Source: Anaerotignum sp.
Lineage (GTDB): Bacteria > Bacillota > Clostridia > Lachnospirales > Anaerotignaceae
Length of the DNA stretch: 5,983 bases
Assembly: GCA_020024395.1 (NCBI GenBank)
Contig: JAHHTV010000098.1
Location: 1 to 5,983 of the forward strand
Direction: 5' to 3'
Positions 1 through 5,983 of the stretch are shown here, one piece after another (within the stretch, counting starts at the first letter, position 1; every line of letters starts with the position of its first letter). The position numbers and the translations under genes were made by a program. The notes below the pieces were generated by a model. The model had not been told where the DNA came from. It worked only from the letters and a program-made list of their open reading frames with translations, and ran no database searches.

Positions 1-1
1 A

Positions 2-849
2 TGTCAGAGTATACAAAGGCTGAGACATAAATACTCATTAGAAATACTTCTTTCTGTCGCTCAACTGCCCCATGCAACTTTCTATTATCACCAAAAGAAA
101 CAAAAATAGGCAGATAAATATGAAATTGCTAGACCAGAAATCATAGCAATCTTTCATGAAAACAAAGGAAGATATGGCTATCGTTGTATTACAGCCGAAT
201 TACAAAAAAGAAAAATAGTTCTAAATCGCCAAACAGTTCAGAGATTGATGAAACAATTGGGCTTGGTCTGTCATATACAAATAAAGAAATATCGTTCTTA
301 TAAGGGTTCGGTTGGTAAGAATGCTCCCAAGCTTCTGCAACGGGACTTTCAAACTGACAAACCCAATCAGAAGCAGGTCACAGATGTGACAGAATTTTAT
401 CTGTTTGGGCAGCAGCTATATCTTCCTCTGATTCTTGATTTATGCAGCAGTGATTTCGTCAGCTATACCATCTCAGACAGACCTGTTCTGAATATATTAA
501 CATCTATGCTGGATAAAACCTTTGAGAAAATATCTGCCAACACAAATTTGATTCTATACTTTGATCAAGGATGGCAGTACCAGCACAAAAAATACCAGAG
601 AATACTCCAAGACAAGGGTATCTGCCACAGTGTGAGCCGTAAAGGAAACTGTTTGAATAATACTGTCATTCATAACTTCTTTGGTCTACTCAAAAGTGAG
701 TTGCTCTACCTGCAAAAATTTGAGTCTGTGGAACATTTTAAGGAAGAACTAATAGAATATCTTGATTACTACAGCAACAAACGAATCAGGAAAAGCGAAA
801 AGGCTTGCCACCAGCGATTCACAGACAACAAGCCCTTCTAGCTTCTTGA
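2..849 (+). pseudogene. IS3-family transposase OrfB, disrupted and 5'-truncated by the window edge
   Basis: DDE-type transposase (rve integrase fold) that would cut and join the element's ends. The frame can be followed from base 2. It shows the typical OrfB N-terminus (LRHKYSLE, then ATFYYHQKK), a nonsense codon TAG at 107-109, the HTH-like segment with NKGRYGYR (about 161-184), then the catalytic core. Asp codons at 383-385 (TDVTEF) and 563-565 (DQGWQYQ) are the first two catalytic acids. The expected Glu, 36 residues after the second Asp, is His (CAT, 671-673) in an otherwise classic context (NFFGLLKSE). Near 788-801 one base appears lost. The original frame then ends at 841 with an aberrant tail, while the next frame gives the family-like ending GLPPAIHRQQALLAS and TGA at 847-849. 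The longest uninterrupted stretch is 245-841 (198 residues, TTG or ATG start), but it lacks the N-terminal part. The real start lies upstream of the window or in an orfA-orfB fusion. Confidence 0.85.
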
Positions 850-870
850 ACAATTTTTAATTAAAAATAT

Positions 871-895
871 TGTCTAACTTTTTGGGTTCACTTCA
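871..895 (+). repeat. Right terminal inverted repeat of the IS3-family element
   Basis: The stretch starts TGTCTAACTTTTTGGGT and ends TTCACTTCA. It lies 21 bases after the restored transposase stop. TGTCTAACTTTTTGGG is the form I know for right ends of IS150-group elements, and the terminal CA fits the TG...CA ends of the IS3 family. The matching left repeat is outside the window, so pairing cannot be shown here. A perfect 16-base AT-only palindrome sits just before it at 853-868; its role, if any, is unknown. Confidence 0.75.
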
Positions 896-1043
896 TTCGT
901 ACCATTCAGTCCTTATTTATTTTAAAACAACTTTATAAAACATAAGATTTTTCCATGAATCTAAGAGGTTTACACAAAATATATTATATTACCCACTAGC
1001 TAGCAGCAGAACAAATCATATCAGCTAAGCCTGTAGTCTTGAT
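896..1043. other. Intergenic gap between the insertion sequence and the end of leuB
   Basis: This is 148 bases of AT-rich DNA between the element's right end and the leuB stop codon. I see no open reading frame of note, no RNA gene and no convincing intrinsic terminator for either strand. The best inverted repeat is a 5-bp stem, AGATT at 945-949 and AATCT at 958-962, which is too weak to call. The palindrome CTAGCTAG near 997-1004 is probably chance. Confidence 0.6.
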
Positions 1044-2126
1044 TCATTTCAAAATAGCTTCCACAATCAATTTGCCCATTTCTTTGGTTCCCACTTTTGT
1101 TGTTTCCTCATGATAGATATCAGGAGTACGATATCCAGCATCCAGTACTTTGGTAACGGCATCCTCAATCGTTTGTGCCTCTTGCATCAAACCAAAAGAG
1201 AATTTTAACATCATAGCGGTAGAAAGGATGGTAGCAATAGGATTTGCTATGTTTTTTCCAGCAATGTCAGGGGCAGAACCATGAATCGGTTCATACATAC
1301 CAAATGCATCTTGTGCTAAACTTGCAGAGGGTAGCATACCAATGGAACCTGTAATTTGACTTGCTTCATCAGAAATGATATCACCAAAAATATTGGAGGT
1401 AACAATAACGTCAAAATGCTTAGGATCTCTAATGAGCTGCATTGCAGCATTATCTACATACATATGATCCAATGTGACTTCAGGATAATTCTCTGCTACT
1501 TCTGTAACGATTTTTCTCCAAAGCTTACTGCTCTCTAGCACATTTGCTTTGTCAATGCTAGACACATGTTTATTGCGTTTCATAGCAGCTTCAAAGGCTT
1601 GTATCACAATACGCTTGATTTCATATTCACTGTAAGCCTCTACATCATAGGCTTCTTTCCCGTATCTTCCTTCACGATATCCTTTTTCTCCAAAATAAAT
1701 ACCACCTGTTAATTCACGAACAACCAATATATCCAGATGGTCACCAATAATTTCTGAGCGAATGGGACTAGCATCCTTTAAGGCTTTATGGATAATGGCA
1801 GGACGAAGGTTTGCATATAATCCCAAACTACTTCTTAATTTTAATAATGCACCAGTTTCTGGTCGCAAAGAGGAGGGGAGGTGATCCCATTTTGCTCCCC
1901 CTACAGCTCCTAAAAGCACAGAGTCACTGTTTTTACAAGCGTTTAAAGTTTCATCAGGTAAAGGTGTGCCATAGGCATCATAGGCGCAACCACCAACTAA
2001 TTTTTCATCAAATAAAAAAGTATGATGATATTTGTTACCAATACATTTTAACACTTCCATTGCTTCTGTAACCACCTCAGGGCCGATGCCATCACCCTTT
2101 AAGACTGCTATTTTGTAAGTTCCCAT
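1044..2126 (-). CDS. leuB: 3-isopropylmalate dehydrogenase
   Basis: LeuB oxidises and decarboxylates 3-isopropylmalate to 2-oxo-4-methylpentanoate using NAD+ and a divalent metal, the third step of leucine synthesis in the cytoplasm. The 360-residue protein has normal family length and is intact. Visible signatures are the N-terminal KGDGIGPEV (10-18), GAVGGAKWD (73-81) and the substrate-binding stretch [12 protein letters not shown] (97-108) with Arg98 and Arg108. Next come [15 protein letters not shown] (135-149), Lys193 in DKANVL, and the metal-binding Asp225 (VDNAAMQL), Asp249 and Asp253 ([10 protein letters not shown]). The NAD-binding segment [18 protein letters not shown] is at 279-296, where an Asp in the APDIAG motif is typical of NAD-using LeuB rather than NADP isocitrate dehydrogenase. 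The ATG at 2126 follows the leuD stop by 10 bases, with a modest AGGGTG ribosome binding site in the gap. It is the last gene of the operon. Confidence 0.97.
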   Translation of the reverse strand: MGTYKIAVLKGDGIGPEVVTEAMEVLKCIGNKYHHTFLFDEKLVGGCAYDAYGTPLPDETLNACKNSDSVLLGAVGGAKWDHLPSSLRPETGALLKLRSSLGLYANLRPAIIHKALKDASPIRSEIIGDHLDILVVRELTGGIYFGEKGYREGRYGKEAYDVEAYSEYEIKRIVIQAFEAAMKRNKHVSSIDKANVLESSKLWRKIVTEVAENYPEVTLDHMYVDNAAMQLIRDPKHFDVIVTSNIFGDIISDEASQITGSIGMLPSASLAQDAFGMYEPIHGSAPDIAGKNIANPIATILSTAMMLKFSFGLMQEAQTIEDAVTKVLDAGYRTPDIYHEETTKVGTKEMGKLIVEAILK

Positions 2127-2136
2127 TCTTTCACCC

Positions 2137-2634
2137 TTATCCTTCCATCTTTTCTTTTGTGTATGTCACCAATCCACCAGCAGCCATGATTTTTTGCATA
2201 AATGCTGGAAAAGGTTCCGCTTGATATGTTTTTCCTTTTGTTTCATTTGTAATGATGCCTGTGTCAAAATTAACAGTAACCATGTCACCTGCATCAATAT
2301 TGTTGGCAGCTTCAGCACATTCTAATATGGGCAGACCAATATTGATGGCATTGCGATAGAAGATTCTAGCAAAGGTAGAAGCGATGACACAGGAAATACC
2401 TGCACATTTAATGGCGAGCGGAGCATGTTCACGGGAAGAACCACAGCCAAAATTTTTTGTGGCTACGATAATATCACCTGTTTTTACTTTATGTACGAAA
2501 TCTGCATCAATATCAATCATGCAGTATTTTGCCAATTCTTCCCCGTTGGATACATTTAAGTATCTCGCTGGGATGATGACATCTGTATCTATGTTGTCAC
2601 CATATTTAAAAACGGTTCCTTTTACTGTTTCCAT
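2137..2634 (-). CDS. leuD: 3-isopropylmalate dehydratase small subunit
   Basis: LeuD is the small subunit (aconitase swivel domain) of isopropylmalate isomerase. With LeuC it converts 2-isopropylmalate to 3-isopropylmalate through a dehydrated intermediate. From this start the protein has 165 residues, normal for the short LeuD type of Clostridia and archaea. It begins [18 protein letters not shown] and has the IIPARYLN loop (about 20-27), the hallmark [12 protein letters not shown] (61-72) and [15 protein letters not shown] (88-102). An ATG at 2643 would add Met-Ile-Asp and overlap the leuC stop by 8 bases. I prefer the ATG at 2634: the AGGAGGAA site in the last leuC codons is only 2 bases from the upstream ATG but about 9 from this one, and family members begin here. 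Starting right after the leuC stop suggests translational coupling, useful for making two subunits in equal amount. Confidence 0.95.
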   Translation of the reverse strand: METVKGTVFKYGDNIDTDVIIPARYLNVSNGEELAKYCMIDIDADFVHKVKTGDIIVATKNFGCGSSREHAPLAIKCAGISCVIASTFARIFYRNAINIGLPILECAEAANNIDAGDMVTVNFDTGIITNETKGKTYQAEPFPAFMQKIMAAGGLVTYTKEKMEG

Positions 2635-2635
2635 A

Positions 2636-3910
2636 TCAATCATTTCCTCCTACAATTTTTTCTGGGTCAGCGATGTAACCAGCAATGGCAGATGCCGCTG
2701 CAACGGCAGGACTTGCCAGATATACTTCACTTTCTGTATGACCCATTCTCCCTACAAAGTTTCTATTTGTTGTGGAAACACAACGCTCTCCTGCTGCCAG
2801 AATACCCATATGACCACCCAAACAAGGTCCACAGGTAGGGGTGCTCATAATAGCACCTGCTTTTATGACATCTTCCGCATAACCAAGTCGAATACAATCC
2901 AGATAAATCTGCTGGGTAGCTGGAATGACGATGGTACGGACTTTCGGATTGACCTGTTTTCCTCGCAGGATGTTTGCAGCAATACGCATATCTTCCAGTC
3001 TACCGTTTGTACAAGAACCAATGACAACCTGATCAATAGCAATATGACCTGCTTCATCAATGGTTTTGGTATTTTCCGGAAGATGAGGAAAAGAAACAGT
3101 CGGGCGAAGGGTACTCAAATCAATCGTATATACTTCGTCATATGGTGCATCTGCATCCGCTTCATAGATCACTGGTTCTTTGAGAGAATGTTCTTGAACA
3201 TATGCAAGTGTTTTTGTATCTACAGGGAAAATTCCATTTTTAGCACCCGCTTCAATGGCCATATTTGCCATAGAAAAGCGATCATCCATCGTAAGATACT
3301 GAATGCCATCTCCAACAAATTCCATACTACGATATAATGCACCATCTACACCAATCATTCCAATAATATGTAAGATGATATCTTTACCACTAACCCATTT
3401 TGCAGGTTTTCCTGTCAATATGAACTTAATGGCACTGGGAACTTTGAACCAAGCTTCTCCTGTTGCCATACCGATTGCCATATCTGTACTACCAATACCT
3501 GTAGAAAAGGCTCCCAATGCACCATAAGTGCAAGTATGCGAATCTGCACCGATGATCACTTGTCCTGGTACTACAATTCCTTTTTCTGGGAGAAGTGCAT
3601 GCTCAATTCCCATCTGACCAACATCAAAGAAGTTTTTCACTTTCATATCGTAAGCAAAGGTTCGACAAGCTTTACATTGTTCGGCTGCTTTGATGTCTTT
3701 GTTTGGTGTAAAATGGTCAAGTACGATTACCACTTTTTCTTGATCAAAGACTTTTTTTGCACCTGTTTTTTCAAATTCTTTCAGAGCAACTGCTGTTGTG
3801 ATGTCATTGCCCATAACGATATCCAGTTTTGCCTGAATCAGTTGTCCTGCTTTTACACTTGTTTCGCCTGCATGAGCAGCAAGAATTTTTTGTGTCATTG
3901 TCAGTCCCAT
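2636..3910 (-). CDS. leuC: 3-isopropylmalate dehydratase large subunit
   Basis: LeuC is the large, iron-sulfur-carrying subunit of isopropylmalate isomerase (aconitase superfamily) and works as a complex with LeuD. The 424-residue length matches the shorter LeuC type seen in Clostridia, archaea and homoaconitase-like enzymes, not the roughly 470-residue enterobacterial type. The three 4Fe-4S ligands are present: Cys300 in VIGSCTNGR, and Cys360 and Cys363 in [11 protein letters not shown]. Other hallmarks are LDHFTPNKD (64-72), [15 protein letters not shown] (121-135), GIGSTDMA (138-145) and [10 protein letters not shown] (382-391). The ATG at 3910 lies 4 bases after the leuA stop and has a GGAGGA site at 3919-3924, spaced 8 bases, inside the last leuA codons. 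An internal ATG at codon 5 ([11 protein letters not shown]) matches where many family members begin but has a poorer upstream site. No defect is seen. Confidence 0.97.
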   Translation of the reverse strand: MGLTMTQKILAAHAGETSVKAGQLIQAKLDIVMGNDITTAVALKEFEKTGAKKVFDQEKVVIVLDHFTPNKDIKAAEQCKACRTFAYDMKVKNFFDVGQMGIEHALLPEKGIVVPGQVIIGADSHTCTYGALGAFSTGIGSTDMAIGMATGEAWFKVPSAIKFILTGKPAKWVSGKDIILHIIGMIGVDGALYRSMEFVGDGIQYLTMDDRFSMANMAIEAGAKNGIFPVDTKTLAYVQEHSLKEPVIYEADADAPYDEVYTIDLSTLRPTVSFPHLPENTKTIDEAGHIAIDQVVIGSCTNGRLEDMRIAANILRGKQVNPKVRTIVIPATQQIYLDCIRLGYAEDVIKAGAIMSTPTCGPCLGGHMGILAAGERCVSTTNRNFVGRMGHTESEVYLASPAVAAASAIAGYIADPEKIVGGND

Positions 3911-3914
3911 GCGA

Positions 3915-5585
3915 TTATTCCTCCATTTCGGTTATGATTTTGTTTGTTGTGCTTATGATGGCTCTCAATGAAGATTTTGTGATGTTGCTGGAAGTGCCAG
4001 CACCATAGTAGATACCACCTTGATCGTCTGCAATCTGAATATAGGAAATTGCTTTAGACTTTGTACCTAATTCCATAGAATGTTCCCGATAGTCCAATAC
4101 TTCTATTGTGATATGGAATTTGGTTTCCAATGCATGACAAAGTGCAGAAATGATACCGTTTCCTTCTCCGGTGATTTCTTCTGGTTCTCCTTTATAACGA
4201 ATGGTTGCTTTTATAACAATATCTTCGTGATTGGAGTGAGCGATTTCTTTATAACCAATCAATTCCAAAGGATTGCAGATATCAACATAATGTTCTATAA
4301 AAGCAGTGTAGATTTCTTCGGAACTCAGATCTTTATGACAATGGTCACTCAGACTTGTTGTTACCTTGCTGAAATCCTGCTGGAATGCTTTTGGCAAATA
4401 CAGCCCATAATTTTGTTCCAAAATGAAGGCTACACCGCCTTTGCCACTCTGGCTATTGATGCGGACGATAGGATCGTAATTTCTTCCAACATCCATTGGG
4501 TCAATGGGCAGATAAGGTACTTCCCATTGATCTGGATGGTTTTTCATAGCTTCCATACCTTTTCTGATGGCATCTTGATGAGAACCGGAGAATGCAGTGT
4601 AAACAAGAGAACCAGCGTAAGGATGTCTGGGAGAGATTTTCATTCTTGTAGATTCTTCATATATTTTAATAGATGCATCAATATTGCTGAAATCCAGTTC
4701 TGGGTCAATTCCTTGAGAAAAGAGATTCATTGCAACATTCATGATATCTGTATTTCCTGTTCGTTCACCATTGCCAAATAATGTGCCTTCCACACGATCA
4801 GCCCCTGCCATCATTGCAAGTTCTGTTGCAGCTACAGCAGTACCTCTGTCATTGTGTGCGTGTAAACTGACGTAAATGCTATCTCTATATTTTAAATTTT
4901 CACAGCAATATTCAATTTGGTCAGCATAAACATTAGGGGTTGCCATTTCTACAGTGGAAGGTAGATTGATAATTGCTTTGTGATCTGGTGTCGGCTGCCA
5001 AATATCTAAAACAGCGTTACAGATTTCTACTGCAAATGGCATTTCGGTTCCTGTGAAGCTTTCTGGAGAATATTCAAAATAAAACTCTGTTTCCGGCATT
5101 TTTGCTGCTTCTTCTTTCAGTAATTTTGCACCTTCTACAGCCAAATCAATGGTTTGCTGCATATCATTGTTAAATACAACCTCTCTTTGCAGCGTAGAAG
5201 TAGAATTATAAAGATGTACAATCGCTTTTTTTGCCCCTTTCAATGAAGCAAAAGTCTCTTTGATGATATGTGGTCTGCTTTGTGTCAGTACCTGTACGAT
5301 TACATCATCAGGAATCATGTTTTTTTCAATAAGAGCTCTTGTAAATTCAAACTCTGTATCACTGGCCGCAGGAAATCCAATTTCGATTTCCTTAAAACCA
5401 GTATTCACTAAAAAACGAAAGAAATTCAACTTTTCTTCCAGATTCATGGGAATTTCTAATGCTTGATTGCCGTCTCTCATATCAACGCTGCACCATCTTG
5501 GTGCTTTTGTAATGACGTTGCTTGGCCATTTTCTATTTGCCATATGCATTGTAGGGTAGGGTCTATATTTCGTATGATTCATCAT
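3915..5585 (-). CDS. leuA: 2-isopropylmalate synthase, long (LeuA type 2) form
   Basis: LeuA condenses acetyl-CoA with 2-oxoisovalerate, the first committed step of leucine synthesis. The 556-residue protein starts with the [17 protein letters not shown] type segment that marks the actinobacterial/clostridial long form. The TIM-barrel catalytic domain has [11 protein letters not shown] (33-43) and [10 protein letters not shown] (241-250) followed by [10 protein letters not shown] (271-280). Predicted metal ligands Asp38, His242, His244 and Asn278 keep the spacing of Asp81, His285, His287 and Asn321 in Mycobacterium tuberculosis LeuA, as I recall its structure. His336 and Tyr370 probably match its subdomain residues His379 and Tyr410. 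From about 440 to the end lies the LeuA dimer regulatory domain ([12 protein letters not shown] near 471-482), which in this family binds leucine for feedback inhibition. The start has an AAGGAGGA site 7 bases upstream. A second ATG follows directly at 5582. The gene is first in the operon, behind a leucine T-box. Confidence 0.97.
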   Translation of the reverse strand: MMNHTKYRPYPTMHMANRKWPSNVITKAPRWCSVDMRDGNQALEIPMNLEEKLNFFRFLVNTGFKEIEIGFPAASDTEFEFTRALIEKNMIPDDVIVQVLTQSRPHIIKETFASLKGAKKAIVHLYNSTSTLQREVVFNNDMQQTIDLAVEGAKLLKEEAAKMPETEFYFEYSPESFTGTEMPFAVEICNAVLDIWQPTPDHKAIINLPSTVEMATPNVYADQIEYCCENLKYRDSIYVSLHAHNDRGTAVAATELAMMAGADRVEGTLFGNGERTGNTDIMNVAMNLFSQGIDPELDFSNIDASIKIYEESTRMKISPRHPYAGSLVYTAFSGSHQDAIRKGMEAMKNHPDQWEVPYLPIDPMDVGRNYDPIVRINSQSGKGGVAFILEQNYGLYLPKAFQQDFSKVTTSLSDHCHKDLSSEEIYTAFIEHYVDICNPLELIGYKEIAHSNHEDIVIKATIRYKGEPEEITGEGNGIISALCHALETKFHITIEVLDYREHSMELGTKSKAISYIQIADDQGGIYYGAGTSSNITKSSLRAIISTTNKIITEMEE

Positions 5586-5592
5586 GTATGGT

Positions 5593-5600
5593 TCCTCCTT
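5593..5600 (-). promoter_or_regulatory. Ribosome binding site of leuA
   Basis: AAGGAGGA, a near-perfect anti-16S complement, ends 7 bases before the first of two adjacent ATG codons (5585) and 10 before the second (5582). It lies well downstream of the leader terminator, so leuA is only translated from transcripts that have read through it. Confidence 0.85.
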
Positions 5601-5665
5601 ATGTCTTATGTTTTTGTAATGTTTTTCTTATGTGTTTTGTTATAAAACCAATTTCTCCTTTCATA

Positions 5666-5705
5666 TAAAAAAGCCTTTCATCTCTATAATAAGAGACGAA
5701 AGGCT
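5666..5705 (-). terminator. Intrinsic terminator of the leucine T-box leader
   Basis: Read on the minus strand, AGCCTTTCGTCTCT (5705-5692) pairs with AGAGATGAAAGGCT (5685-5672) over 14 bp, with one G-U pair and a 6-base loop. A run of six U follows at once. This is a strong Rho-independent terminator about 80 bases before leuA. Its 5' arm is shared with the competing antiterminator, so termination is conditional on tRNA charging. Confidence 0.93.
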
Positions 5706-5931
5706 AAATTTCCGTGGTACCACTCTAATTCACCAAATCAGGTGCGCTTTTACAGATACAGGTATATACCGATATCCTGTCATGTTAACGGTTGACTGCC
5801 GTTTCCACTTACTCCAATCTTGTTTCAGCGAACCACTCTGAGGCCAGTTCAAAAATCTTTGTACTACCTGCTCACACCAATCGCAGGCTCTCTGTAAGTC
5901 AAAAGAAAATCTACTTCTCCTCTTCAAAGTG
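5692..5931 (-). ncRNA. Leucine-responsive T-box leader (tRNA-Leu, specifier CUC)
   Basis: This cis-acting RNA binds uncharged tRNA-Leu and decides whether RNA polymerase reads into leuACDB. All main parts can be traced on the minus strand. The base of stem I is CACUUU (5931-5926) with AGAGUG (5839-5834). A GA-rich K-turn/loop E segment contains AGUA (5915-5912) opposite GAA (5850-5848). The distal stem is CCUGC/GCAGG (5887-5883 with 5871-5867), with AGAGAG before it and UUGGUG in its loop. The specifier is CUC (5842-5840), a leucine codon followed by A. Smaller hairpins follow: AACGG/CCGUU (5803-5787), ACAGG/CCUGU (5780-5758) and CACC/GGUG (5744-5731). The T-box core AGAGUGGUACCACGG is at 5726-5712. 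In the antiterminator AGAG pairs with CUCU and ACGGAA with UUUCGU (5701-5692), leaving the UGGUACC bulge free; the U after UGG would pair with A73 of tRNA-Leu. Gene context and codon agree. Confidence 0.95.
5712..5726 (-). promoter_or_regulatory. Conserved T-box core sequence
   Basis: AGAGUGGUACCACGG on the minus strand matches the T-box consensus AGGGUGGNACCGCG closely. Its UGGU forms the bulge that pairs with the free NCCA end of the uncharged tRNA. Its flanks form the 5' side of the antiterminator. Confidence 0.93.
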
Positions 5932-5983
5932 TTTGTTCTTTTTTAATATTGTACAAATATGAATACAATATAAATGCTAAATG
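5932..5983 (-). promoter_or_regulatory. Probable promoter region of the leu operon
   Basis: The AT-rich DNA upstream of the T-box should hold the operon promoter. The best -10 candidate on the minus strand is TACAAT (5953-5948), which would place the start near 5941, just before stem I. A possible -35, TTTATA at 5974-5969, has only a 15-base spacer and a poor match, so the -35 is uncertain. No operator for CodY or another regulator could be identified. Confidence 0.4.

Larger units (their letters stand above)
1..895 (+). mobile_element. IS3-family (IS150-like) insertion sequence, right-hand part, degenerate
   Basis: This is the right portion of an IS3-family element. Two things support it: an orfB-type DDE transposase reading frame runs in from the left edge, and shortly after its stop comes a terminal inverted repeat of the IS150-group type ending in CA at 895. 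The left end, the orfA frame and the left inverted repeat are outside the window, so element length and target-site duplication cannot be checked. The transposase carries an in-frame stop, a frameshift and an altered catalytic residue, so the copy looks unable to move by itself. It might still be mobilised in trans if both ends are intact. It points toward the 3' end of the leu operon. The exact right boundary at 895 is inferred from the usual IS3 terminal CA. Confidence 0.85.

Noticed and set aside
1..30. A short frame MSEYTKAET at the left edge, considered as the end of orfA
   Set aside because: It is not in the frame expected for a -1 frameshift into orfB and shows no recognisable orfA sequence; too little is visible to call it.
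853..868. A perfect 16-base AT palindrome considered as a terminator
   Set aside because: It has only A and T bases, would form a very weak hairpin and has no following U-run, so it is not callable as a terminator.
2384..3337. A 317-codon plus-strand open frame opposite leuC and leuD
   Set aside because: It lies antisense to two clear enzymes, has no family resemblance and no convincing ribosome binding site, and is rich in Cys, Ser and Thr as expected of a shadow frame.
4080..4781. A 233-codon plus-strand open frame opposite leuA
   Set aside because: Antisense to conserved LeuA coding sequence, with composition typical of a reverse-complement shadow and no recognisable domain.
5655..5661. 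A second AAAGGAG site upstream of the leuA ribosome binding site
   Set aside because: No ATG or GTG start follows at a suitable distance; a nearby TTG gives only three codons.
5599..5664. A 21-codon frame (MKGEIGFITKH...) between the leader terminator and leuA, considered as a leader peptide
   Set aside because: Its ATG lies right after the terminator U-run with no ribosome binding site before it, and it has only one leucine, so a ribosome-stalling leader is unlikely. The T-box already explains the control.
5730..5927. 65- and 69-codon frames on both strands across the leader
   Set aside because: They overlap the structured T-box RNA, whose motifs fully explain this stretch.

Overview
The window holds a complete leucine biosynthesis operon on the minus strand, leuA-leuC-leuD-leuB (transcribed from about 5945 down to 1044). 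A decayed IS3-family insertion sequence lies to its left (1-895) on the plus strand. The DNA is AT-rich, ribosome binding sites are strong AGGAGG types, and the operon is preceded by a T-box leader. The leuC product resembles the short, archaeal/clostridial-type large subunit. Together these point to a low-GC Bacillota, most likely an anaerobe of the Clostridia or Erysipelotrichia kind. The species cannot be named from the sequence.

Layout. Positions 1-895 are the right-hand part of an IS3-family element (IS150-like): a broken orfB transposase that enters from beyond the left edge and ends at about 849, then a right terminal inverted repeat at 871-895. Positions 896-1043 are a short AT-rich gap with no gene and no clear terminator. 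Positions 1044-5585 are the four leu genes, packed with gaps of 10 bases or less. Positions 5586-5665 are an untranslated stretch with the leuA ribosome binding site. Positions 5666-5931 are a leucine T-box leader with its intrinsic terminator. Positions 5932-5983 are AT-rich and probably hold the promoter.

How it works together. LeuA condenses 2-oxoisovalerate with acetyl-CoA to 2-isopropylmalate. LeuC and LeuD form the iron-sulfur isomerase that gives 3-isopropylmalate. LeuB oxidises this to 2-oxo-4-methylpentanoate, which an aminotransferase outside the window converts to leucine. Control is visible at two levels. The T-box reads uncharged tRNA-Leu through a CUC specifier and permits read-through when leucine is short. 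LeuA also has a C-terminal regulatory domain of the kind that mediates feedback inhibition by leucine.

I found no undescribed system. The points most worth a second look are the well-resolved T-box, the transposase whose third catalytic acidic residue is replaced by histidine along with a nonsense codon and a frameshift, and the absence of an obvious terminator between leuB and the insertion sequence.
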